From: an uncultured Pelagibacteraceae bacterium
GTDB lineage: Bacteria; Pseudomonadota; Alphaproteobacteria; Pelagibacterales; Pelagibacteraceae
Direction: 5' to 3'
NCBI GenBank assembly: GCA_902603475.1
Contig: CACKUZ010000005.1
Span: 1-36,397 of the forward strand
DNA length: 36,397 bases
The notes under the pieces are model-generated. The model was given only the letters and a program-made list of their open reading frames with translations. It searched no databases and was not told where the DNA came from. This document shows, in pieces, positions 7,331 through 15,445 of the stretch. Both the position numbers and the translations under genes were made by a program. The stretch's first letter is position 1; the number at the start of each line of letters is the position of its first letter.

Positions 7331-9163
7331 ATGTATATTTTAGGTATATCTGCCTTTTATCATGACAGTGCTGCATGTATTTTAAAAGATGGTGAAATAA
7401 TTGCTGCAGCTCAAGAAGAAAGATTTACAAGAAAAAAACATGACGCGAGTTATCCATTCAATGCAATTGAATTTGTGCTTAAATTTGCATCCATAAAATT
7501 AAATAATGTAGACAAGATAGTGTTTTTTGAAAAACCATTTTTAAAATTTGAACGTTTATTAGAAACTTATGTAGCATTTGCTCCAAAAGGATTTTTGTCT
7601 TTCAGTAAGGCTATGCCTTTATGGATAAAAGAGAAATTATTTCAAAAGAATATGCTTTTTAATTATCTAAAAAAGCATGACATAGACTATAAATCTGATA
7701 AAAACCTATATTTTTCAAATCATCATTTATCTCATGCGGCGAGTGCATTTTACCCATCTCCTTATAATGATGCTGTCATTTTAACGGCTGATGGTGTAGG
7801 CGAATGGGCAACAACCACTGTAGCTGTTGGAAGAGGTAATAAATTAGAAATTAAAAAAGAAATTTATTTTCCACATTCTTTAGGTCTTTTATACTCAGCA
7901 TTCACATACTACACAGGATTTAAAGTTAATAGTGGTGAATATAAATTAATGGGATTAGCTCCATATGGTAGTCCTATCTATGTAGACAAAATAAAAAAAT
8001 TAATAGACATAAAAAATGATGGAACCTTCAGATTAGATCAAAGTTATTTTAATTATGCTACTGGTTTAACAATGACAAATAATAAATTTGAAAAATTATT
8101 TGGTCAAAAAAGAAGAAAGCCTGAAAGCGAAAAATTAACTCAATTTCATATGGATATCGCAGCATCTATTCAAGAAGTAACCGAGGAAATTATTTTAAAA
8201 TTAGCAAAGTCTATAAGTGAGGAATATAATATTAAAAATTTATGCCTAGCAGGTGGTGTAGCGCTAAATTGTGTAGCAAATGGAAAACTTCTTAAAGAAA
8301 ATATATTTGATAATATTTGGATTCAACCCGCAGCTGGTGATGCAGGAGGGTCCTTAGGTGCTGCATTAGCATTTTGGCATTTAGTGGAGAATAAAGATAG
8401 AAAAATTGATCATGAAGACAGCATGAAGGGATCTTACTTAGGAACAGAATTCTCTCATGATGAAATTTTAAATGAGTTAAGTAATTTAGGTGCCAAATTT
8501 GAAATATTTGAATATGACGAAATTATTGAAAAAACAGCAGAATGCCTATCTAATGGTTATGCAATTGGGTGGTTTCAGGGAAAAATGGAATTTGGCCCAA
8601 GAGCACTTGGTAATAGGTCTATACTTGGCGATCCAAGATCTGAAAAAATGCAGAAAAATTTAAATCTAAAAGTTAAATTCAGAGAAAGTTTTAGACCATT
8701 TGCACCATCTATTTTAATTGATGACTTACATGAGTGGTTTGATTTAACAACCAAAAGTCCATACATGCTTATTGTTGCAAATATAAATTCAAAAAAGAAA
8801 ATTGAGATGACAGATAAAGAAAAAAATTTGTTTGGAATTGATAAGTTGAATATAAAAAGATCAGACATTCCAGCTGTAACCCATGTTGATTATTCAGCAA
8901 GAGTTCAAACCGTAAGTGCCAAAACTAACAAAAAATATTATGACTTAATATCTAAATTTAAAGAAAAAACTTCTTGCCCAGTACTTATCAATACATCTTT
9001 TAACGTAAGAGGAGAGCCAATTGTTAATAGTCCAAAAGATGCCTTTAATTGCTTTATGGGAAATGAATTAGATTTTTTAGTAATTGGAAATTGCTTTATC
9101 GATAAAAAAAAACAAAATAAAAATCTAAAAAAAAATTATAAAGATCAATACGAATTAGATTAA
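7331..9163 (+). CDS. O-carbamoyltransferase, NodU/CmcH/SxtI family
   Basis: A 610-residue enzyme with the family's two domains. The N-terminal Kae1/TsaD-like half has GISAFYHDSAAC at the start, the metal-binding HHLSH at residues 131-135, DGVGEW, and GGVALNC near 308. The C-terminal YrdC-like half has GPRALGNRSILGDPR near 422, FRPFAPSIL and FNVRGEPIV. The family makes carbamoyl-adenylate from carbamoyl phosphate and ATP and transfers the carbamoyl group to a hydroxyl, often on a sugar (Nod factor, tobramycin, saxitoxin). The acceptor here is unknown; no secondary-metabolite genes are visible, so a surface glycan is plausible. The stop codon lies 1 nt from the 3' end of the converging tRNA-fMet. 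Confidence 0.88.
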   Translation: MYILGISAFYHDSAACILKDGEIIAAAQEERFTRKKHDASYPFNAIEFVLKFASIKLNNVDKIVFFEKPFLKFERLLETYVAFAPKGFLSFSKAMPLWIKEKLFQKNMLFNYLKKHDIDYKSDKNLYFSNHHLSHAASAFYPSPYNDAVILTADGVGEWATTTVAVGRGNKLEIKKEIYFPHSLGLLYSAFTYYTGFKVNSGEYKLMGLAPYGSPIYVDKIKKLIDIKNDGTFRLDQSYFNYATGLTMTNNKFEKLFGQKRRKPESEKLTQFHMDIAASIQEVTEEIILKLAKSISEEYNIKNLCLAGGVALNCVANGKLLKENIFDNIWIQPAAGDAGGSLGAALAFWHLVENKDRKIDHEDSMKGSYLGTEFSHDEILNELSNLGAKFEIFEYDEIIEKTAECLSNGYAIGWFQGKMEFGPRALGNRSILGDPRSEKMQKNLNLKVKFRESFRPFAPSILIDDLHEWFDLTTKSPYMLIVANINSKKKIEMTDKEKNLFGIDKLNIKRSDIPAVTHVDYSARVQTVSAKTNKKYYDLISKFKEKTSCPVLINTSFNVRGEPIVNSPKDAFNCFMGNELDFLVIGNCFIDKKKQNKNLKKNYKDQYELD

Positions 9164-9164
9164 T

Positions 9165-9241
9165 TGGTTGCGGGGGACGGATTTGAACCGCCGACCTCAA
9201 GGTTATGAGCCTTGCGAGCTACCAGGCTGCTCCACCCCGCG
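9165..9241 (-). tRNA. Initiator tRNA-fMet (anticodon CAU), CCA encoded
   Basis: On the minus strand a 77-nt cloverleaf folds with acceptor CGCGGGG/CCCCGCA. This leaves the C1xA72 mismatch that marks bacterial initiators. The D stem has A11:U24, the anticodon loop is CTCATAA and CCA is encoded. The anticodon stem is CAAGG/CCTTG, so the usual three G:C pairs at its base become A29:U41, G30:C40, G31:C39. It begins 4 nt after the rpsU stop and is probably cut from that transcript. Confidence 0.97.
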
Positions 9242-9245
9242 ATAC

Positions 9246-9452
9246 TTAAATTCTGTTCTTGAGTTTGTTCAACTTTTTTACTCTTTTAATGTTTTCTTGA
9301 AGAATTCTTTTCTTTTTCTCAGATGGTTTTTCATATGTATTTTTTAGTTTTATTACTTTGAAAAAACCGTCTCTTTGTAGTTTTCTTTTTAAAACTCTCA
9401 AAGCTTGCTCAATATTATTGTCTTTAACCTCTATTTTGATAACCACCTCCAA
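9246..9452 (-). CDS. rpsU: 30S ribosomal protein S21
   Basis: Small basic S21 with DNNIEQALRVLKRKLQRDGFF and YEKPSEKKKR, the family core. The upper coordinate is the most upstream in-frame start, a TTG. A GTG two codons later (9446) gives MVIKIEVKDNN, close to E. coli S21. Neither is spaced properly from the only good Shine-Dalgarno sequence, GGAGG at 9449-9445, which overlaps both. Five nt after that GGAGG is an ATC (9440-9438), the spacing seen for other genes in this window, so a non-standard start is possible. The tRNA-fMet follows after 4 nt. S21 acts in translation initiation on the 30S subunit. Confidence 0.92.
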   Translation of the reverse strand: MEVVIKIEVKDNNIEQALRVLKRKLQRDGFFKVIKLKNTYEKPSEKKKRILQENIKRVKKLNKLKNRI

Positions 9453-9489
9453 AAAGAACTTTAGTTAGCACTTTAAAATTTGTTTGTCT

Positions 9490-9495
9490 ATTATA
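9490..9495 (-). promoter_or_regulatory. Possible -10 element for rpsU/tRNA-fMet
   Basis: On the minus strand TATAAT lies about 40-50 nt upstream of the rpsU start, in the 54-nt gap after trcR. No good -35 is visible at the expected distance. Such hexamers are frequent by chance in AT-rich DNA. Confidence 0.3.
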
Positions 9496-9506
9496 TTTCA
9501 TATTTT

Positions 9507-10076
9507 TTAGCTAGATAATTTAGATTTTTCTTTTTCCTTTTTTTCTCTTTTCTGTCTTCTTTCTGCCTTATCAAGTGCATCTGATAATTCTTTTTGAGTA
9601 AAAAGACCCATTGCAACAGGGTCTTTTGCACTCAAATTATTGAAATTCCAATAACTTTTATTTCTAATCGCTGTTGCTGAATTTTTTGTAATACCTACAA
9701 GTTTTGCTATTTGTGAGTCCTTCAAGTTTGCGTGTTGTTTAATCAACCATAAAGCTGAATCTGGTTTGTCCTGACGCTTTGATAATGGTATATATTTTTT
9801 AATTTTCTTTGCATTATTTTCAATTTCTATCTCATTTATTTTTAAAGCTAGTGGTCTGCTCGGATCATTTGATGAAAGTTTTATTTCTTCTCTTGATAAC
9901 TGCCCTGCTATTATTGGATTATAACCAACTATACCTTTTCCAACTTCTCCATCAGCTATTCCTTGAATTTCAACTTGATGTAATTTACAAAATTCTGAAA
10001 TTTGTTTAAATGTTAATGATGTGTTTTCAACTAACCAAACAGCAGTAGCCATAGGCATTAGTGGGGCATTGCTCAT
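9507..10076 (-). CDS. trcR: TrcR-type cell-cycle transcriptional regulator (DUF1013)
   Basis: A 189-residue protein beginning MSNAPLMPMATAVWLVENT, with ADGEVGKGIVGYNPI around residue 40-54 and a second half containing DSALWLIKQHANLKDSQIAKLVGITKNS, a helix-turn-helix-like repeat. This is the alphaproteobacterial DUF1013 family, called TrcR after a DNA-binding regulator in rickettsiae and Caulobacter. The tail is strongly charged (Lys/Glu). It follows rpmE with no gap (TAA then ATG). The targets are not visible here. Confidence 0.85.
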   Translation of the reverse strand: MSNAPLMPMATAVWLVENTSLTFKQISEFCKLHQVEIQGIADGEVGKGIVGYNPIIAGQLSREEIKLSSNDPSRPLALKINEIEIENNAKKIKKYIPLSKRQDKPDSALWLIKQHANLKDSQIAKLVGITKNSATAIRNKSYWNFNNLSAKDPVAMGLFTQKELSDALDKAERRQKREKKEKEKSKLSS

Positions 10077-10304
10077 TTATTTATTTTCTGATCTAAAGTT
10101 TTGGAATTTTTTGTTAAATTTGCTTACTCTTCCCTTATCAAGTAATTTTTGTTTACCACCAGTCCATGCTGAATGAGATTTAGGATCAATTTCTAATTTC
10201 AATGTTTCTCCTTCAGAACCCCATGTTGATCTAGTTTCAAACTGAGTTCCATCAGTCATCTCTACTTTTATATTATGATAGTTTGGATGTAAGTTTTTTT
10301 TCAT
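10077..10304 (-). CDS. rpmE: 50S ribosomal protein L31
   Basis: A 75-residue protein with [10 protein letters not shown] at the start, [14 protein letters not shown], and [22 protein letters not shown], the L31 signature including the conserved HSAWTGG. No cysteines are present, so it is the zinc-free (C-) type, like the L36 in this window. It lies between suhB and trcR on the same strand; the 35-nt gap to suhB shows no clear terminator. Confidence 0.94.
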   Translation of the reverse strand: MKKNLHPNYHNIKVEMTDGTQFETRSTWGSEGETLKLEIDPKSHSAWTGGKQKLLDKGRVSKFNKKFQNFRSENK

Positions 10305-10339
10305 AACCGGCTTTATAACAAAAAGTTTGATAAAAACAA

Positions 10340-11086
10340 TTAAAAGTTATCTAAATTTTCCATCATTTTTGTATAAATATTACTATTTGCTGCTCTTATA
10401 TTTATGTCATCATCATCATATTTGCTTATATCATTAATGCTACCACCGGCCTCTTTAACAATTAATATTCCTGCAGCTATATCCCATAATTTTATATTGT
10501 TGTGAAAATATCCATCTAATCTACCTGCACCAACGTATGCTAAGTCTAGTGCTGCACATCCAGTATTTCTCATATTTAATTTTGGAAAAATATTTTTTAA
10601 TCCATTTGAATCTGATGAAAAGAGGCAATCGTCTAAATTATTTTTTTTTGAGACTCTAATTCTATGATTATTGAAATAAGCTCCATCATTTTTTTCAGCA
10701 AAGAAAATTTCATTTTTTATTGGGTCATTGATTAGTCCAGATGTTAACTCGCCATCAATTTTTAATGCTATTGAAATTGCAAAATGTGGTATTCCATGTA
10801 GAAAATTTGTTGTTCCATCTATTGGGTCAATTATCCAAATTTTATTTTTATCATTATTTATAATTTTACCACTCTCTTCAGTCAGAAATGAGAAATTTTT
10901 TTTTGCTTTAGACAACTCCTCAATTAAAATACTTTCAACACGTTTGTCTGTTTTTGTCACAAAATCTCTAGGACCTTTTCTCGCTACTTGAAGTTTCTCA
11001 ATTTCCCCAAAATCTCTAATAACAACTTTTGAAGCTTTCTCAGCAGCTTTAATCATGATATTTAGATTAGGGGAAATTGATGTCAT
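10340..11086 (-). CDS. suhB: Inositol-1-monophosphatase family protein
   Basis: A 248-residue Mg-dependent phosphatase of the IMPase/SuhB family. Metal ligands are seen in FLTEESG (Glu), [12 protein letters not shown] (two Asp) and [17 protein letters not shown] (the distal Asp). The substrate may be an inositol or other sugar phosphate; in E. coli SuhB also has a role in rRNA transcription antitermination. Its start overlaps the efp stop by 4 nt, so it is coupled to EF-P. Confidence 0.9.
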   Translation of the reverse strand: MTSISPNLNIMIKAAEKASKVVIRDFGEIEKLQVARKGPRDFVTKTDKRVESILIEELSKAKKNFSFLTEESGKIINNDKNKIWIIDPIDGTTNFLHGIPHFAISIALKIDGELTSGLINDPIKNEIFFAEKNDGAYFNNHRIRVSKKNNLDDCLFSSDSNGLKNIFPKLNMRNTGCAALDLAYVGAGRLDGYFHNNIKLWDIAAGILIVKEAGGSINDISKYDDDDINIRAANSNIYTKMMENLDNF

Positions 11087-11649
11087 TTAACTAATTTTTT
11101 TATATATTCGATTGATCTTGTATCTACAATTATTTTATCACCAGCTTCAACAAAAGGAGGGACTTGAATTTTAAGACCATTATCTAGTATCGCTGGTTTA
11201 TAAGATGATGATACAGTTTGTCCTTTAAGTGCAGCATCAGTTGTTGATATTGTACAAGTTATTTGATTTGGAAGTTCAATTGAAATTGCATTTTCATTAT
11301 AAAAACTTACAGAAACTTCGAGATTTTCGCTAAGTAATTTACCTTTTTCTCCAACAACATTTTTTTTTATTTCAATTTGTTCAAATGTTTTTGGATCCAT
11401 AAAGAAATAATTATTTTCATCTTCGTAAAGATAATTGTAGGTAATTTCGTCTAAAGATGCTTTTTCTACTGTTTCACTTGATCTAAATCTCTCATTTAAC
11501 TTTGTATTTTTAACAACACTTTTCATTTCAACTTGAGCAAATGCACCACCTTTACCAGGTTTTACATGTTGTGTTTTTAAAACTTGCCACAAATCATTCT
11601 TGTATTCTAAAAGCATGCCGACTCTTATTTCTCCAGCGTTTATTTTCAT
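11083..11649 (-). CDS. efp: Translation elongation factor P
   Basis: A 188-residue EF-P that relieves ribosome stalling at polyproline. The three beta-barrel domains are recognisable: the N-terminal KOW-like domain with HVKPGKGGAF, whose tip Lys33 matches the modified Lys34 of E. coli, and the C-terminal signature with DAALKGQTVSSSYKPA and VPPFVEAGDKI. The modification enzymes are not in this window. 4-nt overlaps link it to thiE upstream and suhB downstream. Confidence 0.95.
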   Translation of the reverse strand: MKINAGEIRVGMLLEYKNDLWQVLKTQHVKPGKGGAFAQVEMKSVVKNTKLNERFRSSETVEKASLDEITYNYLYEDENNYFFMDPKTFEQIEIKKNVVGEKGKLLSENLEVSVSFYNENAISIELPNQITCTISTTDAALKGQTVSSSYKPAILDNGLKIQVPPFVEAGDKIIVDTRSIEYIKKLVK

Positions 11650-12260
11650 TTTAATTTTTTAATAGCATCTAAGGGTTTATATTTTTTATTATTCCAAATG
11701 TAGCTTGAGATAGCTAAAAAATTAGCTTTATTCAATAACAGTTTTTTATAATTCTTATGATTTATACCTCCAATCGCAATTGTGGGAATATTGGTTAATT
11801 TTTTAACTTCGTTTAAAATTTTTGTAGTGGCATGAAATTTTGTTTTCTTTGTTTTTGTTGAAAAAAAAGCACCAAAAGCTAAATAACTTGCTTTTGATTT
11901 AATAGCATTTTTTGCCAGGTTAATGGAATTGTGGCAAGTAATACCTATAATTTTATTTTCAATTAATTTTTTGGCTTCTTTAATATTCATATCATTTTGT
12001 CCTAAATGACAACCATCAGAGTCAAGTTTTTTTGCTAACAAAGGATCGTCATTTATTATAAATTTTACTTTATTCGCTTTACATATCTTTTTTATTTTTT
12101 TTCCAATTATAATTTTTTGTTTAAGTGAATATTTCTTAAGCCTCATTTGAAAAAAAACCACCTTTTTAGTATTTAATACTAATTTGAGATTTTTGTAGAA
12201 GCCTTTCGTTATTTTATTTGGAGAAATAAGATAAATAAATTTTCTTTTATTTATTTTCAA
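11646..12260 (-). CDS. thiE: Thiamine-phosphate synthase
   Basis: Joins HMP-diphosphate with the thiazole phosphate to make thiamine phosphate. The TIM-barrel motifs are present but divergent: FFQMRLK (the Q-x-R-x-K diphosphate site), IINDDPLLA (Asp pair), GCHLGQND, IGITCHNS, FGAFFSTKTK (the T-x-T-K phosphate loop) and IGGI. Its 204-residue length is typical. It starts with TTG and overlaps the end of fba by 14 nt. Its place between aldolase and efp is unusual; thiD lies elsewhere in the window (31479). Confidence 0.82.
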   Translation of the reverse strand: MKINKRKFIYLISPNKITKGFYKNLKLVLNTKKVVFFQMRLKKYSLKQKIIIGKKIKKICKANKVKFIINDDPLLAKKLDSDGCHLGQNDMNIKEAKKLIENKIIGITCHNSINLAKNAIKSKASYLAFGAFFSTKTKKTKFHATTKILNEVKKLTNIPTIAIGGINHKNYKKLLLNKANFLAISSYIWNNKKYKPLDAIKKLK

Positions 12261-13257
12261 GTTCGATTGACCATTTTCCTTGGGCAGCTAAAGTGCACAT
12301 TTTAGCTCTATGATTAAAAGTATTTTGAGTTTCCTTTATATCTTTAGTATTTTTTGACCATATTTTAAGAGCACTTTGCTGTAGAGCTCTCCCATATGAA
12401 TAAGTCATTATGAATTTGGTATTATTATTTTTATTTATTAAATTTAAATTTTTTGTGGCTTCTATATCTGATTGTCCACCAGACAAAAAAGCAATTCCTG
12501 GCACTTCACTTGGAACAGATTTTTTTAGGCATTCAATTGTTTTCTGAGAAACTTCCTCATTAGAGATTTTATTTTTTGATTTGTTACCAGCCAAAATCAT
12601 ATTTGGTTTTAATATAATTCCTGAAAGGTCAACTTTATTGATCGCTAATTCTTCAAAACATTTCTTAATCACTTCTGAAGTTTTGATTAAACAAAGATCA
12701 GCATCATGATCACCGTCCATTAAAACCTCAGGTTCTACTATTGGAACCATTCCATTTTCTTGAACTAGTGCGGAGTATCTTGCAAGTGCATGAGCGTTGC
12801 TATGAATTGATAGATTGCTTGGAAACTTCTTATTTATAATATAAATACCTCTCCATTTTGTAAATCTTGCCCCCATCTCATAATATTTTTTTAGTCTTTC
12901 TCTTAGTCCGTCTAAACCCTCTGTAATTTTTTCCTCTGAGGAATTTGCCAAATCCTTAGCACCAGTATCAACTTTAATTCCAGGGACCGAACCTACAGAA
13001 GAAATCAAATCAGGGATTGATTTTCCAAAACTTGAAGTTTGTCTAATTGTTTCATCGTAAAGAATTACACCACCAATACACTCTTTCATGGCTTCTGATG
13101 AAAAGAGTATTTCTCGAAATAAAAGTCTATTTTCTGGAGTTGAAGCTACATTCACTGCCTCGAGTCTTTTTGTCATTGTTCCATTGCTCTCGTCTGCAGC
13201 TAGTATACCTTTACCATTAGAAATTATTTCGAGTGCAATTTTATTAAGTTCAGACAT
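12247..13257 (-). CDS. fbaB: Fructose-bisphosphate aldolase, class I
   Basis: Reversibly splits fructose-1,6-bisphosphate into two triose phosphates by a Schiff-base mechanism. The eukaryotic-like class I fold is clear from KGILAADESNGTMTKR near the N terminus, FTKWRG, PEVLMDGDHD, and the Schiff-base Lys217 in GIILKPNM; LSGGQSDIEAT follows. Length is 336 residues. It stands directly after pgk (1 nt gap) in a tkt-gap-pgk-fba run, so it likely serves gluconeogenesis and the pentose cycle. Confidence 0.93.
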   Translation of the reverse strand: MSELNKIALEIISNGKGILAADESNGTMTKRLEAVNVASTPENRLLFREILFSSEAMKECIGGVILYDETIRQTSSFGKSIPDLISSVGSVPGIKVDTGAKDLANSSEEKITEGLDGLRERLKKYYEMGARFTKWRGIYIINKKFPSNLSIHSNAHALARYSALVQENGMVPIVEPEVLMDGDHDADLCLIKTSEVIKKCFEELAINKVDLSGIILKPNMILAGNKSKNKISNEEVSQKTIECLKKSVPSEVPGIAFLSGGQSDIEATKNLNLINKNNNTKFIMTYSYGRALQQSALKIWSKNTKDIKETQNTFNHRAKMCTLAAQGKWSIELENK

Positions 13258-13258
13258 G

Positions 13259-14437
13259 TTAATTTAAAGCGGTTATACCAGGAAGCTTTTTGCCTTCAAG
13301 ATATTCTAAAAAAGCTCCACCTGCAGTTGAAACAAAATTAAAATTATCTGTAAACTTTAAGCTATTTAACAAGGAAACTGTATCCCCACCACCCACTACA
13401 GAAAAAATTTTGTTAGATTTGTAATTTTCAATTATTTTTTTTGCTATCTCAATACTTCCATTGGCAAAATTTGGATTTTCAAAATATCCAGCTGGTCCAT
13501 TCCACAATATTGTTTTACTATCATTAATTATATTAATTATTTTATTAATTGTTTTTGGGCCTATATCTAAAATCATTTCATCAGGTAATATTTGATCTAG
13601 TTCTTTATTTTTAGAGGCCCCATTAAAATTTTTAGATACAAGTACGTCAACAGGATAAATTATGTTACATTCATTTTTTTTTGAAAGCGAAATAATTTCT
13701 TTAACTATTTGAAAGCAATTTTTCTCTTTAGTCGATTTTCCGATATTATTTCCAAAATATTCAATAAAATTATTAGCCATACCACCAACAAGTATAATAT
13801 TATCAAACTTTGGTATTAAATTTTTTATAATATCTATTTTAGTTGAAATTTTAGATCCCCCAATTATACATGTTATAGGTTTTGTGATTTCAGAAATAAT
13901 TTTATTAAGAGCAGCTACTTCTAAATCAAGCTGTAATCCAGAAAAAGATGGTAAATATTTAGAAATTTGTTGGATTGATGCATGTGCTCGATGAGAACAG
14001 GAAAAAGCATCGTTCACATATATATCTCCTAAACTTGCTAAGTGTTTTGCAAACCTATGATCATTTTTTTCCTCTTCTGCATAAAACCTAATATTCTCTA
14101 AAATAAGAATTTCTTCATCAAATTTTTCCAAGTAGTCTTTATTTTTTATATCGTATATGTTTTCAGTGATTAGTTTTACTTTTACATTTAATTTTTTTTT
14201 TAAATCTTTTCCTATTGGTTTTAAAGATAGCTCCTTTACTTTTTTACCTTTAGGTCTTCCAACATGTGATATAATTATTATTTTAGTTTTTTGTTGTATT
14301 AAAAAATTTAAAGTAGGTAAAATTTTGTCAATTCTCGTAGCATCACTTATTTTGCCATTTTCTAATGGAACATTTAAGTCTAATCTTAATAATATTTTTT
14401 TACCATGGAGATTTTTTTCTTTTATAATACTTCTCAT
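13259..14437 (-). CDS. pgk: Phosphoglycerate kinase
   Basis: A 392-residue monomeric kinase of glycolysis/gluconeogenesis (1,3-bisphosphoglycerate plus ADP to 3-phosphoglycerate plus ATP). Motifs in order: LLRLDLNVPLENG (substrate Asp/Asn), SHVGRPKG, LENIRFYAEEEKND, GGSKISTKI, ILWNGPAGYFE, and GGGDTVSLLN at the nucleotide site. Its ATG shares 1 nt with the gap stop codon, so translation is coupled. Confidence 0.95.
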   Translation of the reverse strand: MRSIIKEKNLHGKKILLRLDLNVPLENGKISDATRIDKILPTLNFLIQQKTKIIIISHVGRPKGKKVKELSLKPIGKDLKKKLNVKVKLITENIYDIKNKDYLEKFDEEILILENIRFYAEEEKNDHRFAKHLASLGDIYVNDAFSCSHRAHASIQQISKYLPSFSGLQLDLEVAALNKIISEITKPITCIIGGSKISTKIDIIKNLIPKFDNIILVGGMANNFIEYFGNNIGKSTKEKNCFQIVKEIISLSKKNECNIIYPVDVLVSKNFNGASKNKELDQILPDEMILDIGPKTINKIINIINDSKTILWNGPAGYFENPNFANGSIEIAKKIIENYKSNKIFSVVGGGDTVSLLNSLKFTDNFNFVSTAGGAFLEYLEGKKLPGITALN

Positions 14438-15444
14438 TAAGAGATTTTATACAAATTATCAGCTATATCACACATCCTATTTGAAAAACCCCATTCATTA
14501 TCATACCAAGCAGAGATTTTACCCATGTTAGTTCCAACTACACTTGTTAAAGAGGCATCAACAATTGCAGATGCAGAATGATGATTAAAATCAATGGAAA
14601 CCAGTTTTTCGTAAGTAACTTCTAAGATTTTATATAATTCATTTTTAGAGGCAGTTTCAAATACAGCATTAATTTTTTGTACATTAACCTCTTTTTTTGT
14701 ACAAAATACTAACTCTACAAGCGATACATTGGGTGTTGGGACTCTCATTGCAACTCCTTCTAATTTTCCTTTTAGGCTTGGAATTATTTCGCCAATTGTT
14801 TTTGATGCCCCAGTTGAAGTTGGGACAATTGATTGACTTGCAGCCCTTGCTCTTCTTGGATCTTTATGAGAATTATCTAAAATTCTTTGATCACTTGTAA
14901 ATGCATGAATAGTGGTCATAAAACCTTTTTCAATTTCAAAATTATTATTAAGTACATTCACAACTGGAGCTAAACAATTAGTTGTACATGAAGCAGCAGA
15001 TATTATTTTATCATCCTTAGATATAATATTTTCATTTACACCAAAAACTACTGTTTTATCTGCGTTTTTACATGGAGCAGAAACAATTACTTTTTTTGCA
15101 CCGTTTTTGATGTGCGCAAGTAATTTTTCTTTTGAATTAAATTTACCAGTACATTCAAATACATAGTCAACATCATACTTTTTCCAATCAATATTTTCGA
15201 TTTTAGATTCTTGAGAAAATGTAATTTTATTTTTATTAATTATTAATTCATTTTCACCAAATTTTATATCCGCGTGAAATTTTCCGTGAATAGAGTCATA
15301 TTTTATTAATTTACAAGTAGCTTCAGAATTTGATCTATTATTTATATGACTAATTTCTAAACTTTTATTTTTAGTTTCAAAAATTGATCTAACTATCATA
15401 CGACCAATTCTACCCATCCCATTAATTCCAATTTTAATAGTCAT
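14437..15444 (-). CDS. gap: Glyceraldehyde-3-phosphate dehydrogenase, type I
   Basis: The NAD-binding start is TIKIGINGMGRIGR, and the active-site Cys153 lies in AASCTTNCLAP, followed by the TTIHAFTSDQ and RRARAASQSIVPTSTGA regions and WYDNEWGFSNR near the end. I place the start at the ATG at 15444, one base after the tkt stop (TGA-A-ATG), giving 335 residues. An in-frame ATG at 15480 would add 12 residues not seen in the family. It may use NAD or NADP; the sequence does not decide. Confidence 0.95.
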   Translation of the reverse strand: MTIKIGINGMGRIGRMIVRSIFETKNKSLEISHINNRSNSEATCKLIKYDSIHGKFHADIKFGENELIINKNKITFSQESKIENIDWKKYDVDYVFECTGKFNSKEKLLAHIKNGAKKVIVSAPCKNADKTVVFGVNENIISKDDKIISAASCTTNCLAPVVNVLNNNFEIEKGFMTTIHAFTSDQRILDNSHKDPRRARAASQSIVPTSTGASKTIGEIIPSLKGKLEGVAMRVPTPNVSLVELVFCTKKEVNVQKINAVFETASKNELYKILEVTYEKLVSIDFNHHSASAIVDASLTSVVGTNMGKISAWYDNEWGFSNRMCDIADNLYKIS

Positions 15445-15445
15445 T

